Part shown: piece by piece, positions 35,899-46,617 of the stretch
Layout of the letters: every line of letters begins with the position of its first letter
How positions within the stretch are numbered: position 1 is the stretch's first letter
Source of the DNA: Cinnamomum chago
Lineage: Eukaryota; Streptophyta; Magnoliopsida; Laurales; Lauraceae
DNA: 64,000 nt
NCBI GenBank assembly: GCA_038049695.1
Contig: CP142460.1
Span: 25,129,001-25,193,000, forward strand
Direction: 5' to 3'
The notes under the pieces: generated by a model
Seen by the model: the letters and a program-made list of their open reading frames with translations, nothing else
What the model was told of the DNA's origin: nothing
Databases searched by the model: none
Translations under genes and position numbers: made by a program

Positions 35899-37474
35899 CC
35901 CTAGAGGGGGGGGGGGGGGGGAGGGTGAATAGGGTGTGCTACAACTATGACCAATTTAGAACAATTTTAATTTCTTAACATAAACTAGTCACATGTGATG
36001 ATTAATCAAACAATATATGGAAGCTAATATAAACAATCACCACAAAAGCAAACACCACAACACAAAGGTTTATAGTGGTTCGGCCTCAATGCCTACGTCC
36101 ACTACCGGCTTGTGATCCAATCACCCCACCGGATTTCCACTAAGTATGCTTTTTACTAGGCTAAGCAATAACCTTTACAAAGTGAGATTTCTCTAAGAAG
36201 GTGTCTTCACAAAAGAACACTCTAAGAGATACAATTTAAGCACAATTGAATTGCCTCTAAATAGGCTAATATGAAAGTGTAAATCAAATTCCAAACATAC
36301 ACTAAAGAAAGTAAAGTGTGTGCACATGTGTATGAATGCTTTACTTCAATCAATTTCTACAAAGAAGCTCCTAAATGAATGCTTGATGCATTTTAAAATC
36401 AAAGCTTAGAAAATGATGATTGAAGATTAATACTAATCACATGAAAGATTCAAACAACTTAAAGACATGAGCTAAAACAAGTTGTATGAGTATTAAAGTC
36501 TAAGAGCATGTGAATTAGTCAAGAGAGTTTGTCAAACCATTCTTAATATTCCAAAGATGATAATGAGTTTGCAAAACAACTCTTTAAAAACTAGAAATCA
36601 TGCATAAAAGAAAATACAAAGATTTAAACATGCATAGATTCTAATTTTAATGGAAATCAAAATGACAAGTAAGATGTACCTTTTTAAAACTCAACCATTT
36701 GATTTCCAAAAAGCCCTCTAGCCTTTACAACTTCATCCCCTTTCTTTGCTCCAAAATGGTCTCAAAAGTTCATGAATCAAGCCTTCAAAAAGGATGGAAT
36801 ATAATAGACTTTATAAGAAAAAACAGTCCAACGGCTAGTTTCCCCGGTCGACCCCATGACCCCCGGTCGACCTGGCCTTCACAACGGTAAAAAAAGTGAC
36901 CGTTTGAAAAATGGCCAACGGTAGTGTACCCGGTCGACCTGGCCTGGCTCAGTCGACCTGGTACACTGCGTTTCTGGCCTGTGACCAAAATTCCCTAAAA
37001 TCCATTTTTCAAAGTATTTTTGGTTGGGAATTTTTTGGGCCATTAAATCAAGCTTAAAAACATGTTTTAAATCATTCTAAGGGTTTTAAAACATGAAACA
37101 TAAAAAGCCAAAAAATATTCAAAATTATAAAACCAATGGCTTGCTTGATTTCTAAGAATTGTTTTCACATTTAAATGCATACAAAAATGATTCTGAAAAT
37201 GATCAATGTATGCAAGGCACAAACCAAAATCCTCAATTTGATTTCTCAAAAGTAATGCACAAAGAATTAGGTTTTCAAAAGAGTTTGGATTCTAAAACAA
37301 ATGCATCCAAGTTTAAAAACGAAACATGCATAAATCATTAATTCTACAAGTCTAAAATCCAATGCATGTATAAAACCAGATTTCAAGATTTTCTAAAACA
37401 ATGCATGTGTAAAAATTTAAATGATGCTAAAGTGAAAATGCATCCATCAAATTGCAAATACAAAATCCCTAACA
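35899..37474 (-). repeat. Array C, LTR copy 4
   Basis: The last LTR copy carries private substitutions (for example around 36920, 37114, 37156 and 37303) and ends at the TCATC duplication. Its outer end is intact, but its inner end lacks the 20 terminal bases, so a canonical 5' LTR plus primer site is not present. Confidence 0.85.
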
Positions 37475-37540
37475 TCATCAACATCATTCGTCCCGATCCC
37501 GAACCCTGGCTCGGTAGGGGCCTGGTCCGGGGTCGCGACA

Positions 37541-38133
37541 GGCTCCAAGGTCGAAAAGTTGGAGGTAGAGAAGAAAAAGCTTGTGGCGGCCTTGAAGGGG
37601 AGTAGTCGGGAGCTGAAGGCGGCGAAGGAGAAGATCAATAGCAGGGGACAAAGCTTGAGTTTGCGCTCAATGAGCTTTGCAATCTAAAGGCCGAGACCCA
37701 CGAGCTGAAGGGTGCAGCCACAACTAAGACGAAGAGGATTCTCGAACTTGAGGCCGATCTGGCAATACGGAATGCCGAGCTTAAAGTGACGCTCAAGGAG
37801 AAAGCCGAACTCCAAGCCTCGCTCCAAGCTGAAATTGACACATCTTTTCCGGACGGGGTGGATGAGGCGATAAAAGAATATGAGGCCCAAGTCGAGAAGA
37901 TAAGCTCGGCTCTATTCGAGCTTGGGTACCGGGCTGCGCTAAAGAAGGCAGGGATCCCCGAGGACCACCTTGTTTATCCAGACCTGCCCAAATTTTCCCG
38001 CCCCGAGCCTGAGCCGAGTTCTGCCCCTATTCCAGAGGTCGCCCCAAAAGCTGTTTCGACTCTGCCTGAGGCTACTCCCCAAGCTACCACGACTGGGCTC
38101 CTTGATGTCAACGCAGAGGCCACTGCTTTTTGA
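37541..38133 (+). pseudogene. Antisense ORF of element A, C-terminal part (coiled coil)
   Basis: Coding resumes after LTR B1 with a Lys/Glu/Leu-rich heptad-like stretch (ELEADLAIRNAELKVTLKEK, then AELQASLQAEI) and the conserved FPDGVDEAIKEYEAQVEKIS, then ALFELGYRAALKKAGIPEDH, a Pro-rich tail and a TGA at 38131-38133. It is the C-terminal half of the same gypsy-type transposon protein. Frame shifts occur near 37600-37780. An AATGAATAG-type poly-A region follows at about 38205. Confidence 0.65.
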
Positions 38134-38559
38134 AGCTTTTTGTATTTTTTCTTTTTTCTCTTTGTAATGGAAAAGTGTACAGAACTTTGTAATCTTTCTT
38201 CAATCAATGAATAGAATTTTTCTTTCATACTTGCCTTCTGCCTTTTCTATTGAAAATAACACGTATGTGCTTGACCTCTGTTCCACAACTGGGCCCTTAG
38301 CACAAACGCCTGATTTTTTGACCCATGTAGTTGAGTTCGGTTCAGTAACCTGAACTGAGTAACCATTGGGCAAATGACTTCGGTTCCATAACCAGAATTG
38401 GCTAAGGCTAATTCGAATTCGGTTCATTAACTGGAATCCCAAATGTACTTAAGTTCTTATAACTTTAAGAAGTACCTGTATCTTTAGAGATAGAAAACTT
38501 TAGGTGGTTCCGTAACCGAACTAGATTCTCATAGGAAGCCATCAAGTTCTTCAACTGCA

Positions 38560-39440
38560 TAGTTGGTTCCATAACCGAACTAGGATAGCATGTCGAGTTC
38601 CGTAACTTGGCCCGTTACGCGTTTGGTCCCTTGACCAAGCTGGCTGGTTCCGTAACCGAGCCGAGATTTTAGCCAAGTTCCATAACTTTCCACTTTGTAT
38701 AGCTGGTTCTGTAACTGAGCTATAGTCTCTTCCATGCCAGTGTTGTCACCGAGCTGAGACTTCTGTCGAGCTAGTGCTATCACCGAGCTGGGACTTCTAC
38801 CGAGCTGGTGCTATCACCGAGTTGAGACTTCTGTTGAGTTTCGTAACTTGGCATCTTGTGTAGCTGGTTTTGTAACCGAGCTGCAGTCTCTTTCATGCTG
38901 GTGCTGTCACCGAGCTGAGACTTCTGCCGAGCTGGTGTTATCACCGAGCTAGGACTTCTGTAGAGCTGGTGCTATCGCCGAGCTGGGACTCCTGCCGAGT
39001 TCCGTAACTTGGCAAGAATTGAAGTTGTCGTGAGTGAAGCTGTCCGGATTGTGGCTGGTGTTGTTACCAAGGCCATTGCCGGGGCTTTGTAAGTCGAGGT
39101 CGGTGCTGCCACTAAGGCCCAACGCTGAAACTGTGCAATCGAGGCTGGTGCCGTCACCGAGGCCACTGCTAGAACTTTGGTTTATGTTTTGAAGAAGCTG
39201 GGCCGAGGCTGGCGTTGACACCGAGGCCGCAGCCGAAGCTGTCAAGATTGAATCATGTCCGAGCTGTGGCTGGTGCTATCACCGAGGCCACTACTGGAGC
39301 TGTTGATTGAAGAAGCTGACCTGAGGTTGGTGCAGTCATCGAGCCGCGGCTGGAGGTTCTACCCGAGCCGTGGCTAGTGCTGTTGTCGAGGCCATTGCTG
39401 GAGCTGTCACGATTGGAACTGTCCGAGCTGTGGCTGGCGG
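38560..39440. repeat. Degenerate CCGAGCTGG repeats in element A
   Basis: Many imperfect copies of GAGCTGGTGCTATCACCGAG and of TTCCGTAAC(C/T)GAGCT occur, spaced roughly 30-60 bp apart. Similar words (GTTGCCGAG, GGTACTGTTACCGAG) recur in both LTRs of A at 24930-25135 and 40850-41035. There is no plausible conserved protein across it. Confidence 0.7.
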
Positions 39441-39499
39441 TATTACGGAGCCGGGACTTGAGGATGAAGACTTAGCACGGCGAGTCAAGGAACTGTTCC

Positions 39500-40290
39500 C
39501 GAGATTGCCGTTTTTTTCTGGAGGATTTATCCTGCTAGAGACCCAGGCTGTCCCGAGCTTGAGCTCGAGCCTCGTCTTCTTGGATGACCTGGTTCGCCCT
39601 GGCGATTAGTGCCTTCACTGTGACCATGGGGAACCGAGTTAGGCCCTTTAGAAGCTCGTTGCATAGCAGCAGAGCTTGTTTGAAGGATGTGAAGGTCACT
39701 TTGTCAGTGGAGTTTGTTTTTGGGATGACTTTTCCACGAAGGAGTTTCAGAGCTGCCACTAGCTAAAAAACGATCCCTCTGGAAACGTACGGAACCACCT
39801 TAGGGGGAGGTCGTCCCATGCCGACTCCCGTTGGACGAAATGCTGGATTTGTGCCGCAGGGTCCGGATCTTCGTCATGAAGGACGAAACCCGGGCGAACG
39901 TTTGAGTTGGTGGATCAACTCATCTTGTTCCTCGATGTCAAGGTTTCAGGCCTTGGTACCCACAAGGAATGGATCTTCGTCATTATTGTTGTCGCGGTCC
40001 ACCTGGTAGAGAGAATGACGAGACTTGATTGCTACTGGAGCTTTGCTCTGCGGGGGAGTCTCCAACAAGGTAACACTTATGCTGAGGGTGCTCCAGTGGA
40101 GGAGCGTTTCGCTGGGGAGGTGTTGTCACTCCCTTTGCTGATGAACCTGTCTGAGTTACAGGTCCTTCTACGCCTGTCACACCAGACTTTCCCCCGGACT
40201 CCTTCGACGGAGGATCATTGGTGATGGTGGCGAGGCTTTGATGATCCTTTGCCGTTTCTAGTGGCTTGGCTTTTTTGATCTTCCCACAGA
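39500..40290 (-). pseudogene. Probable gag-region remnant of element A
   Basis: Minus-strand frames at 39535-39759 (LLRGKVIPKTNSTDKVTFTS, then KQALLLCNELLKGLT) and 39983-40180 (Gln/Ser/Pro-rich) follow the primer-binding-like site at 40281-40300 in the expected order for a gag N-terminus. They are broken by several stops. I could not identify a conserved gag domain, so the call rests on position and composition. Confidence 0.35.
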
Positions 40291-40300
40291 CAACGCCAAT

Positions 40301-41039
40301 TGTAAGTGCCTAAAAATTACGGACTTGGGTTAGGTGAGTATAAAACTCATAATATGTTGTTTAAACTTCTTTGGGGAAGATGGAACGCCTTAGAACCTGA
40401 AAGGGGAGGAAAGATAGAGATCAGAGACCTTGGTTGTCGTCAGCCGAAGGCTCTCCGATGCCTGAGTTAGTGCTATCACTGAACAAATGATGGAGAAGAG
40501 AGGCAAGTATGCTCATATGATGTTATCTTGCATGGCCTAATGTAACGTGTACCTAAGAAGGGATTTGTATCCCTGTATATAGGTGGAGGTTTCACCTGGT
40601 GCTCCCTTAGTGGGGTAGGTGGAGATACTGTCCAGTCAGATCAAGAGATGACCTCTCGTATCAATGTAGATGTGATTGATAAAGACGACACCTGATCATT
40701 ATTCAGTGCCCATCTTATCTGTTAGCACATTCTAAAAAACGTAGCTGTAACTTTATGGAAGTACAATTATGGTTTGATACTCATCTCAGTGGACATGCCG
40801 AGCTGAGGATGATACAGAGACCAGATTTGGATGCATCCCGGCAATGTTCCCGAGGTGCCTTATACCGAGACCGAGGTGAGCCTAGTTGGTACTCTTACCG
40901 AGGCTAGCTCAAGTTTGGTGCTAGCTGGCACTGTTGCCGAGTTGGATGAGATGCCTAGCTGGTACTGTTACCGAGTTGGATGTGTCTTGGCACTATTGCC
41001 GAGCTTGGACACCGAGATCGGGATGAGTTGAACTGGAAC
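40301..41039 (-). repeat. Element A, 5' LTR, first segment
   Basis: It starts TGTAAGTGCC as the left LTR does and is collinear with it until GGAAC, where LTR B2 is inserted. The remaining 48 bp lie at 43986-44033. Confidence 0.8.
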
Positions 41040-42098
41040 TGTAAGGTCTGCGACCTTACTGGGTCAGTTGGGCCTAATAACCGGCCCGTTGACCCATTTA
41101 TTTTGATAATTATTATAATTATTGTTTTGTTAGATATTTAAGTGGGATTAGACCTTGAGTGAGTTTCTTTTAGTGTTAGAATAGTGTCTGCGAAGTTTCG
41201 TTTGATTTCGAGATCGTTTGATCCTAGCAGGGGGGTGGTTTGTAAATTAGGGAAAATTGAGTGTTTTTCCGGAAAAAATCCTATCACCGTGATTTTGAGT
41301 TCGTTGGAAAGGTCTCGTTGCGCTGATAATTTTTGTCTACTGGCTCGTCGCGATCCGACGATTAGAAAACCTTCAAATGGTCCATTCTTTCACCAGACCC
41401 ACTTAAAGGGCAATTCCGTCTTTTCCTCCCTCTCTTCCTCTTAAACAGGGATTAGCCCTAATCTCATTCTCACTTCTGCAACGAAGCTACACAAGCCCTC
41501 CTTCTCCCTCTTCATCTTCTCAAGCCCAGATCTCTCTCCGGGAGAGATTACCTCCGTGATCCGGACCGCACATCTTCTTCCTTTCGATCTCCTCTCTCCA
41601 TTGATACTAGTGGGTAAGCCTTTTTCCATCATCAACTTTTTCATTCGTTTTCTCTTTTGTTTAGAATAGGTTGGATAATGATCTTTTTCCTTTCTTTCTT
41701 CTTCTCGGTGTTTTAGATTACTTTTGAGCGGGGTAGATTGTGGTTTTCGTGGTAGAAGGCTTCTCCTCAAGCTTTTCCAATTTCTAATCATCTTCTTGGT
41801 TGAGGCAAGTAGATATGCATTTTATATTTAATCATTTGTGTATTGTTTCTTTTGATTGCAATGATATCCTTGTTAGATTACCCAAATTCCAAGCTTATTG
41901 TTGGTATTGCATTGGGATTGACATATTAGGTTAGATTTGTGGGTTGAATTGGATTAATTGTTAAAGTGGTACCCCTTTTGATGTTTTTAATTTGATAGAA
42001 TGGATGAGAATGATGATTGAAATGATTGGGGACCATTGAGGCTCATTTTCTACAGGAAAAACAAGCAAAAAACCCATTTTCGGGCTCAGGCTACAGTG

Positions 42099-42183
42099 TC
42101 GATCGATCGGACTGCAATTTGGTCTCAGTTAACTGAGACGAATATCAGTCCGATTGATCGGACCTCTTGTCCGATCGATCGGA
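42099..42183. repeat. Palindrome cluster in LTR B2 (CGATCGATCG type)
   Basis: Contains TCGATCGATCGGACTGCA, GTCCGATTGATCGGAC and GTCCGATCGATCGGAG, plus the palindrome CTCAGTTAACTGAG. It lies about 1.06-1.14 kb from the LTR start, near the relative position of the cluster in B1 and B3. Confidence 0.85.
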
Positions 42184-43474
42184 GGGCATTTTCATAATTT
42201 CTGACAACTTCAGAAAAGGACTTAAAACGCTTATAATTTTTAATCCGTACTTCGGATTTCTACATATTATATACCATTGGAAAGCCCTTGAGATGTAGAA
42301 TCCAATGGTTCTGGTTTCATCACGATCGGAGGTCGGGAAGTGATGTAAAAACTCAGATTATTGACCCAGCCTATATTTTATTAGAAAGGAGACCAATAAC
42401 TTAGGTTTGGGCCTTAGATGTTGGAAACCAAGAACCTACTATCAGTTGACCATTAATGGGGATTAAATCGTAGCACGTGGCTTGGTATGCTTCGATTAGG
42501 TGTCTAGGTATTCGTGTATTAAACATGGGATAACCGAATGCGTATGAAATTGCATTAATGGATGCTTAACATGATTGTACACCAAGGGCTTACCTTAGAA
42601 GCATCGTTGATCCAATTCCACACGTAGTCCGTTAGAACATGTAGGATACATGGATGACATCACTTGCCTAGGTTTGGATCGTAATTCCTCCTTGACTTAT
42701 TTAATCGTATCCGTTGTTATAATTCCTTGTACACTCTCTCTTGGCATAAAACACTTAACTAATTATGAAACATAATCCCTTGTAGAATTAGGACTTGGAC
42801 CGGAATTAGAGTGTACTTTAGTACCCCGTGTTATGTAATTGATGAACATGACTGGCTAGACTGAAGGGATTACCATGTGATTGGTTTTGTCTTGTATTGA
42901 TTTGAATGAGATAATCCCTACGGACATGTCTTGTAAATTGAGCTAGCCAGACTTGCTTGTCTTGGTCTATTCTCGTGTCAACGCCACATTATTATTATTA
43001 TTATTATTTGCATATCATGGCCAGCTGCAGTTTGGGGTTTATTGATGGGCCGGTTACTCGGACATCGGGGTGGGCAGTCGGCTTTGGACGGCGTCAATGG
43101 CGTTGAATAGTTGGGAGCGGGCTGGGACCGTGCTACTATTCCCAGAACCGGGAGCTGGGATCCCCCTGGAGCCGGACTTTGGTATCAGTAGTCCGAATAG
43201 GATTGTTACTGGTACCCCGTGAGGTGGCTTGGACATCCACGGAGTCTCCCTCTTGTGCATTGCATTACATTGGTAGTGGTGATTGTTAGTATTGCTAGGA
43301 TTTCTATTTATGATCCTGATGGTTATTTACTCATGCTACATGCCTAGTATTGTTCCTTGTATTCCTACGATCTTATATTTGTCATTACTCTTATATTTGA
43401 TATATGACATGATTATTTATATCTTGCTTATCTATTGCTCAACATGTCATTGACTCTATTCTTTTGGTGTGCAG

Positions 43475-43581
43475 ACTCCTCAGGTGAGTACTACTACGAG
43501 GAGCAAGCAGGTGAGGAGATCCCAGATGATCTCCAACCGGCTGAGGATGAACGAGAGTGGCGTGCCGATGACGTAGAGTAG
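43475..43581 (+). other. Acidic terminal exon candidate in LTR B2
   Basis: After CTTTTGGTGTGCAG the frame reads EYYYEEQAGEEIPDDLQPAE, then DEREWRADDVE and TAG. It could also start without splicing at an in-frame ATG at 43444 (MSLTLFFWCADSSG). From the Glu-Tyr pair to the stop it is 31 codons, exactly as in B3. A donor GTAAG lies at 41614. Confidence 0.4.
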
Positions 43582-44033
43582 CGTCACTGATCCTGGCACG
43601 GGAGAGATTCATGGGGACTTCATTAGATTCTTTTATTATTTATTATCTCTCGTTGAACTTTCACATTATTGACTTCACTATTGTTTTAAATGGCCTTGAT
43701 TAGTGGGATGGCCATTAAATAAATTAATTTCCTTGTTTAAGTTTTATTTTATTCTTTGTTCAACTTTAATAGATATTGAGATTCATTATTCCTTGTTGAT
43801 ATCCAAATATGCCTAGAATTGTATGAGTTCCGCAAATTCTTATTTTATTTGAGGCTTGAAATATTATATCCTCACAGCGGACTTACAATCCTTGGGCCTA
43901 AAGGACAAAATTTTTAATTAGTCCTAAATTTCACTCCCCGGATCCGGTTTATTCTCTAATCGGGTTCGGGGGACGTGACAGGTACTGTTATCGAGATTAG
44001 CGTAATCAATCTCTTAAGAAAACACCCCACACA

Positions 44034-44530
44034 TCCATGTATAAAAACAGTAAACAGTAATTGAAAGAACAAAGTACCAGTAGAGAAAAAGACCAAATGG
44101 AATATCACAATAACTTGAATAACAATCCTTTCAAAGAGGTCCAAGTTATTCGGAACATTTTAGGAACTTAGATAAATAAATGATTCACAATCTAGTCGGG
44201 TATTTTTCCTATCTAATTCAGTCATCACACAAATAAATCAAATATTGCATAACAAGATAAAAATTGAAAATATTGCAGAACATCAGAACACATGATTTGA
44301 ATGATTGAAGTCTTGCATTAAAAAAATCAGCCGTCTAGAGAGAGGGTGAAAACACTAGCTGCTGTCCTTCCGCTACCGAACAAGAAGCTGATTGCTGCCG
44401 GAATGCCAAGCCAGAGGGGAAAACGAGGGGAGGAAGGGTTTTTGAAGAGAATTTTGGACATGGGCTTTGAAAGGAAGGGGTTTCAAAAGAGGCCTTTTCG
44501 ATAGGGAATGGGGCTTTCATATATATGGGG
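44034..44530. other. Intergenic, no gene recognised
   Basis: AT-rich sequence between element A and the Cassandra element. A minus-strand frame at 44335-44553 has no recognisable motif. Confidence 0.4.
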
Positions 44531-45168
44531 TGTGACGCCCCGGAGTCCCACATCGACTATAGAGAGGAAAGTGAATGGGGTTATATGTAAAGTTTACACC
44601 CTTACCTTGCATGAGGCCTTTTAAAACCGTGCGTCCCCGGAAAAACGTAAAAACTCCGAGGTTAAGCGTGCTCGGGCGGGAGCAGTACTAGGATGGGTGA
44701 CCTCCTAGGAAGTCCTCGCGCGTGCACGCGGGCCAAAACGGACAATATCATGCATGGGTGAAGGGTGGGGCATTACAAATGGTATCAGAGCCGACTCTCG
44801 ACTAGTTCGAGTGTGGGTCCCCTGCCGTGGTCTGGTGCAAGTGGGCGGGCCAAAAGGGCTGGCAGGCTACAAGGACTGGCAGGCTACTGCACAGGGACGT
44901 GCAGCTCTAAGGGGAGTGGAATGTGACGCCCCGGAGTCCCACATCGACTATAGAGAGGAAAGTGAATGGGGTTATATGTAAAGTTTACACCCTTACCTTG
45001 CATGAGGCCTTTTAAAACCGTGCGGCCCCGGAAAAACGTAAAAACTCCGAGGTTAACCGTGCTCGGGCGGGAGCAGTACTAGGATGGGTGACCTCCTGAG
45101 AAGTCCTCGTGCGTGCAGGCGGGCCAAAGCGGACAATATCATGCATGGGTGAAGGGTGGGGCGTTACA
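44531..45168 (+). mobile_element. Complete Cassandra TRIM retrotransposon
   Basis: Two 247-bp LTRs (44531-44777 and 44922-45168), both TGTGACGCCC...TTACA, flank a 144-bp internal region. That region starts with TGGTATCAGAGC (44780-44791), the primer-binding site complementary to initiator tRNA-Met, and ends with the purine tract AAGGGGAGTGGAA. TGGGG is duplicated on both sides (44526-44530 and 45169-45173). Each LTR carries a 5S rRNA-like segment, the hallmark of Cassandra. The two LTRs differ at only about ten positions. The element encodes no protein and depends on other elements to move. Confidence 0.95.
44651..44720 (+). other. 5S rRNA-like segment in Cassandra LTR 1
   Basis: AACTCCGAGGTTAAGCGTGC and AGTACTAGGATGGGTGACCT match the 3' half of plant 5S rRNA, including the internal RNA polymerase III control region. 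The flanks are LTR, not a 5S array, so it is not a 5S gene. A second copy lies at 45041-45110 with GTTAACCGTGC. Confidence 0.85.
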
Positions 45169-45193
45169 TGGGGTGGGGTGGGGTGGGGTGGGG
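45169..45193. repeat. (TGGGG)n beside the Cassandra element
   Basis: About five GGGGT units directly follow the right LTR. The TGGGG target duplication is the first unit. Confidence 0.85.
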
Positions 45194-45732
45194 TTTGAAA
45201 CATAGTTTTCAATTCCGTTTAGGTCATTATTTCGGTCTAACCGCTAAAATGAAATATTTCAATGTATCTGAATTTCCATGAAACTTTTGGAAGTAAAGTT
45301 TTGGAAATAATAAATAAATAAATATACCATAATAATATTTAACCACAATTCTCTCAACATTTAACAATGAATACAGATATACGGTATCCAAATACATTTT
45401 TTTACAATCAGTCCAAAGGAATGGAAAAAAATTATTCTCAACAAATTAAATGATGCCAAATGGGACCATAGGATAGAGACTAGAGAGTCTGGAAATGGCT
45501 CATGCACAGAGGGACCTAGCATTTAGAAACTAAAAATACACGAGTACCAACATCTTTCAACTTTAACAATATCTTTTGTTAACCCTTAGGGGTAGCTCAG
45601 TTAGCCTAGGACCACGGTTTACACCCGAAGGTTGTGAGTTCGAAACTGTACTACCACACTGGGGCCACAGGGGAATTTTATCCGGCTTTCTCTCCTGGGC
45701 CCGTAGGAATTATTCTGGCACAAAGAGCTGGG

Positions 45733-45771
<39 letters not shown>

Positions 45772-46612
45772 GTTGTCGCATTCGTGTCGCATGGTCACCC
45801 ACCCACAAATAGTCAGTCACATTTAGTCTTCCTCAAAATTTTGATTGAACATTAATTGTTCGTCATGAAGTATTCTCATAAAATTTGCTTCCCTAGTCAT
45901 ATAAATGCATCGGTGGAGTCCATGTAAGAAATTCAAGCTGCTCAAAGAAAATGGTGAATGTATTATTGTTCCATTTTCAAATAAATTTAAGTCTTGAATT
46001 AGAAATTCTGAATGATAATTATAATTTATTCGATTCAATCGTGAATGTGACTCAAGTCTTAGTCTTGTGCGAGATTTATGTATTGAATTACATGCATGTA
46101 AAGTATGTGATCGTGCATGTAGTAGTCTCGGCTTCTATCATGGTTTTGATAGTAAGCTGAAATATAGTCATATTACCAATGTTGGCATAAGGTATTTTGG
46201 TTCCAGAGCAATACAAAATTTTTAAGTATTTAGGCCAATTGCAAATAAGAGCTTTATTTTCGTCAATTTTTATATTATATCTTGTTATTTTATATATATA
46301 TATATATATCTAATATTTTAAAAGAAATTAAAATTAAGATTTAAGAATTTCTCACTTTCTAGAAAACAAAACAAAGAAGAAGAAGAGGACGAGGACTGGA
46401 GGAGGGAAACGGGAAGCGGCGTACTTGGTTCCAGTAACTCCGGCGTCCTTCCCAGCTCCAACGAGTGGACGGAGGAGGAAAAGGGGCAACAGGGACTTTC
46501 GTTTCCCTTCTCAGGCTCCCAGCTCTCGATTTGGGTTTAGGGATTGGGAAAGGGGCTCCTCTTGTTTAAAAGAAAAGTTGCACTTGGCTCCCAAGAGAAT
46601 TGTTTTTTTAAA
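45194..46612. other. Intergenic with a SINE, no gene recognised
   Basis: Apart from the SINE at 45588-45740, nothing coding was identified. The GC-richer segment 46385-46565 looks like the 5' end of a gene or a gene relic but has no recognisable domain. TA microsatellites lie at 45738-45764 and 46291-46309. Confidence 0.35.
45588..45740 (+). mobile_element. tRNA-derived SINE
   Basis: The head contains a tRNA-like A box (GTAGCTCAGTTAG, 45592-45604) and B box (GTTGTGAGTTCGAAAC, 45631-45646) at the usual spacing. The body after them does not fold as a tRNA and ends in a (TA)n tail. No target duplication was confirmed. Confidence 0.65.
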
Positions 46613-46617
46613 CATGT

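Larger units (their letters stand above)
30291..37474 (-). mobile_element. Array C: tandem LTR units of a copia-like element
   Basis: The array starts TGAAAGTCCTGGGATCC, ends AAATCCCTAACA, and is flanked by a perfect TCATC duplication (30286-30290 and 37475-37479). Inside are four LTR copies (30291-31946, 32212-33791, 34057-35633, 35899-37474). The first three are each followed by a 265-bp internal tail whose minus strand reads GCAAAGGGAGAGAT before TGTTAGGG, a polypurine tract. Only the first copy has the 20 terminal bases TGAAAGTCCTGGGATCCTAA. The others begin at CCCTAGAGG joined to the tail through C/G runs. Units of 1845 and 1842 bp are almost identical, and the first is 1901 bp. No gag, pol or primer-binding site is present. 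Confidence 0.85.
27285..37540 (+). mobile_element. Solo LTR B1 (long gypsy-type LTR) split by array C
   Basis: It starts TGTAAGACCCCGACCCG and ends GGGGTCGCGACA, with near-duplicate 5-mers GGTTC (27280-27284) and GGCTC (37541-37545). Without array C (30291-37474) and one copy of its TCATC duplication it is about 3.07 kb. The first 10 bases and several blocks match B3 at 61327, for example GTGAGGA(T/C)GTCTTGAGCCG and ATGGGACAA(T/C)G. The length and terminal sequence suggest a Tekay/Del-like gypsy LTR, which is an inference. No internal region is present, so it is a solo LTR. Confidence 0.75.
41040..43980 (+). mobile_element. Solo LTR B2 inside the right LTR of element A
   Basis: It runs from TGTAAGGTCTGCGACC to GGGGGACGTGACA (2941 bp). 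Flanks GGAAC (41035-41039) and GGTAC (43981-43985) are a 5-bp duplication with one change; the left LTR of A has the uninterrupted GGTACTGTTACC. Shared features with B1 include GCCAGCTGCAGTTTGG, ATATCCTCAC(A/C)GCGGAC near the end and a terminal acidic frame. No internal region is present. Confidence 0.8.
24389..44033 (-). mobile_element. Element A: Tat-lineage-like LTR retrotransposon with nested insertions
   Basis: Related LTRs lie at 24389-25172 and at 40301-41039 plus 43986-44033 (about 785 bp each once the insertion is removed), both starting TGTAAGTGCCTAAAAATTAC. Flanks TCTAT and TCCAT differ by one base. Next to the right LTR the minus strand reads ATTGGCGTTGTCTGTGGGAA, a primer-binding-like start used by many gypsy elements. 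Next to the left LTR the minus strand has the purine run GCTAGGGGGCAAT. The element is therefore minus-oriented, with gag-like frames at 39500-40290. The protein in 25742-38133 is antisense to it, as in Tat-lineage elements with extra antisense ORFs. No polymerase was found. Confidence 0.7.

Noticed and set aside
30314..37474. Genes or CRISPR-like repeats in the 1.84-kb array
   Set aside because: The short frames recur because the units are identical LTR copies; unit size, TG...CA ends and polypurine tract identify retrotransposon sequence.
44651..44720. A 5S rRNA gene
   Set aside because: Only the 3' half of 5S is present, inside both LTRs of a Cassandra TRIM with a primer-binding site and target duplication.
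45588..45660. A tRNA gene
   Set aside because: A and B boxes are present but the arms do not pair as a tRNA and a non-tRNA body with a TA tail follows; a SINE fits better.
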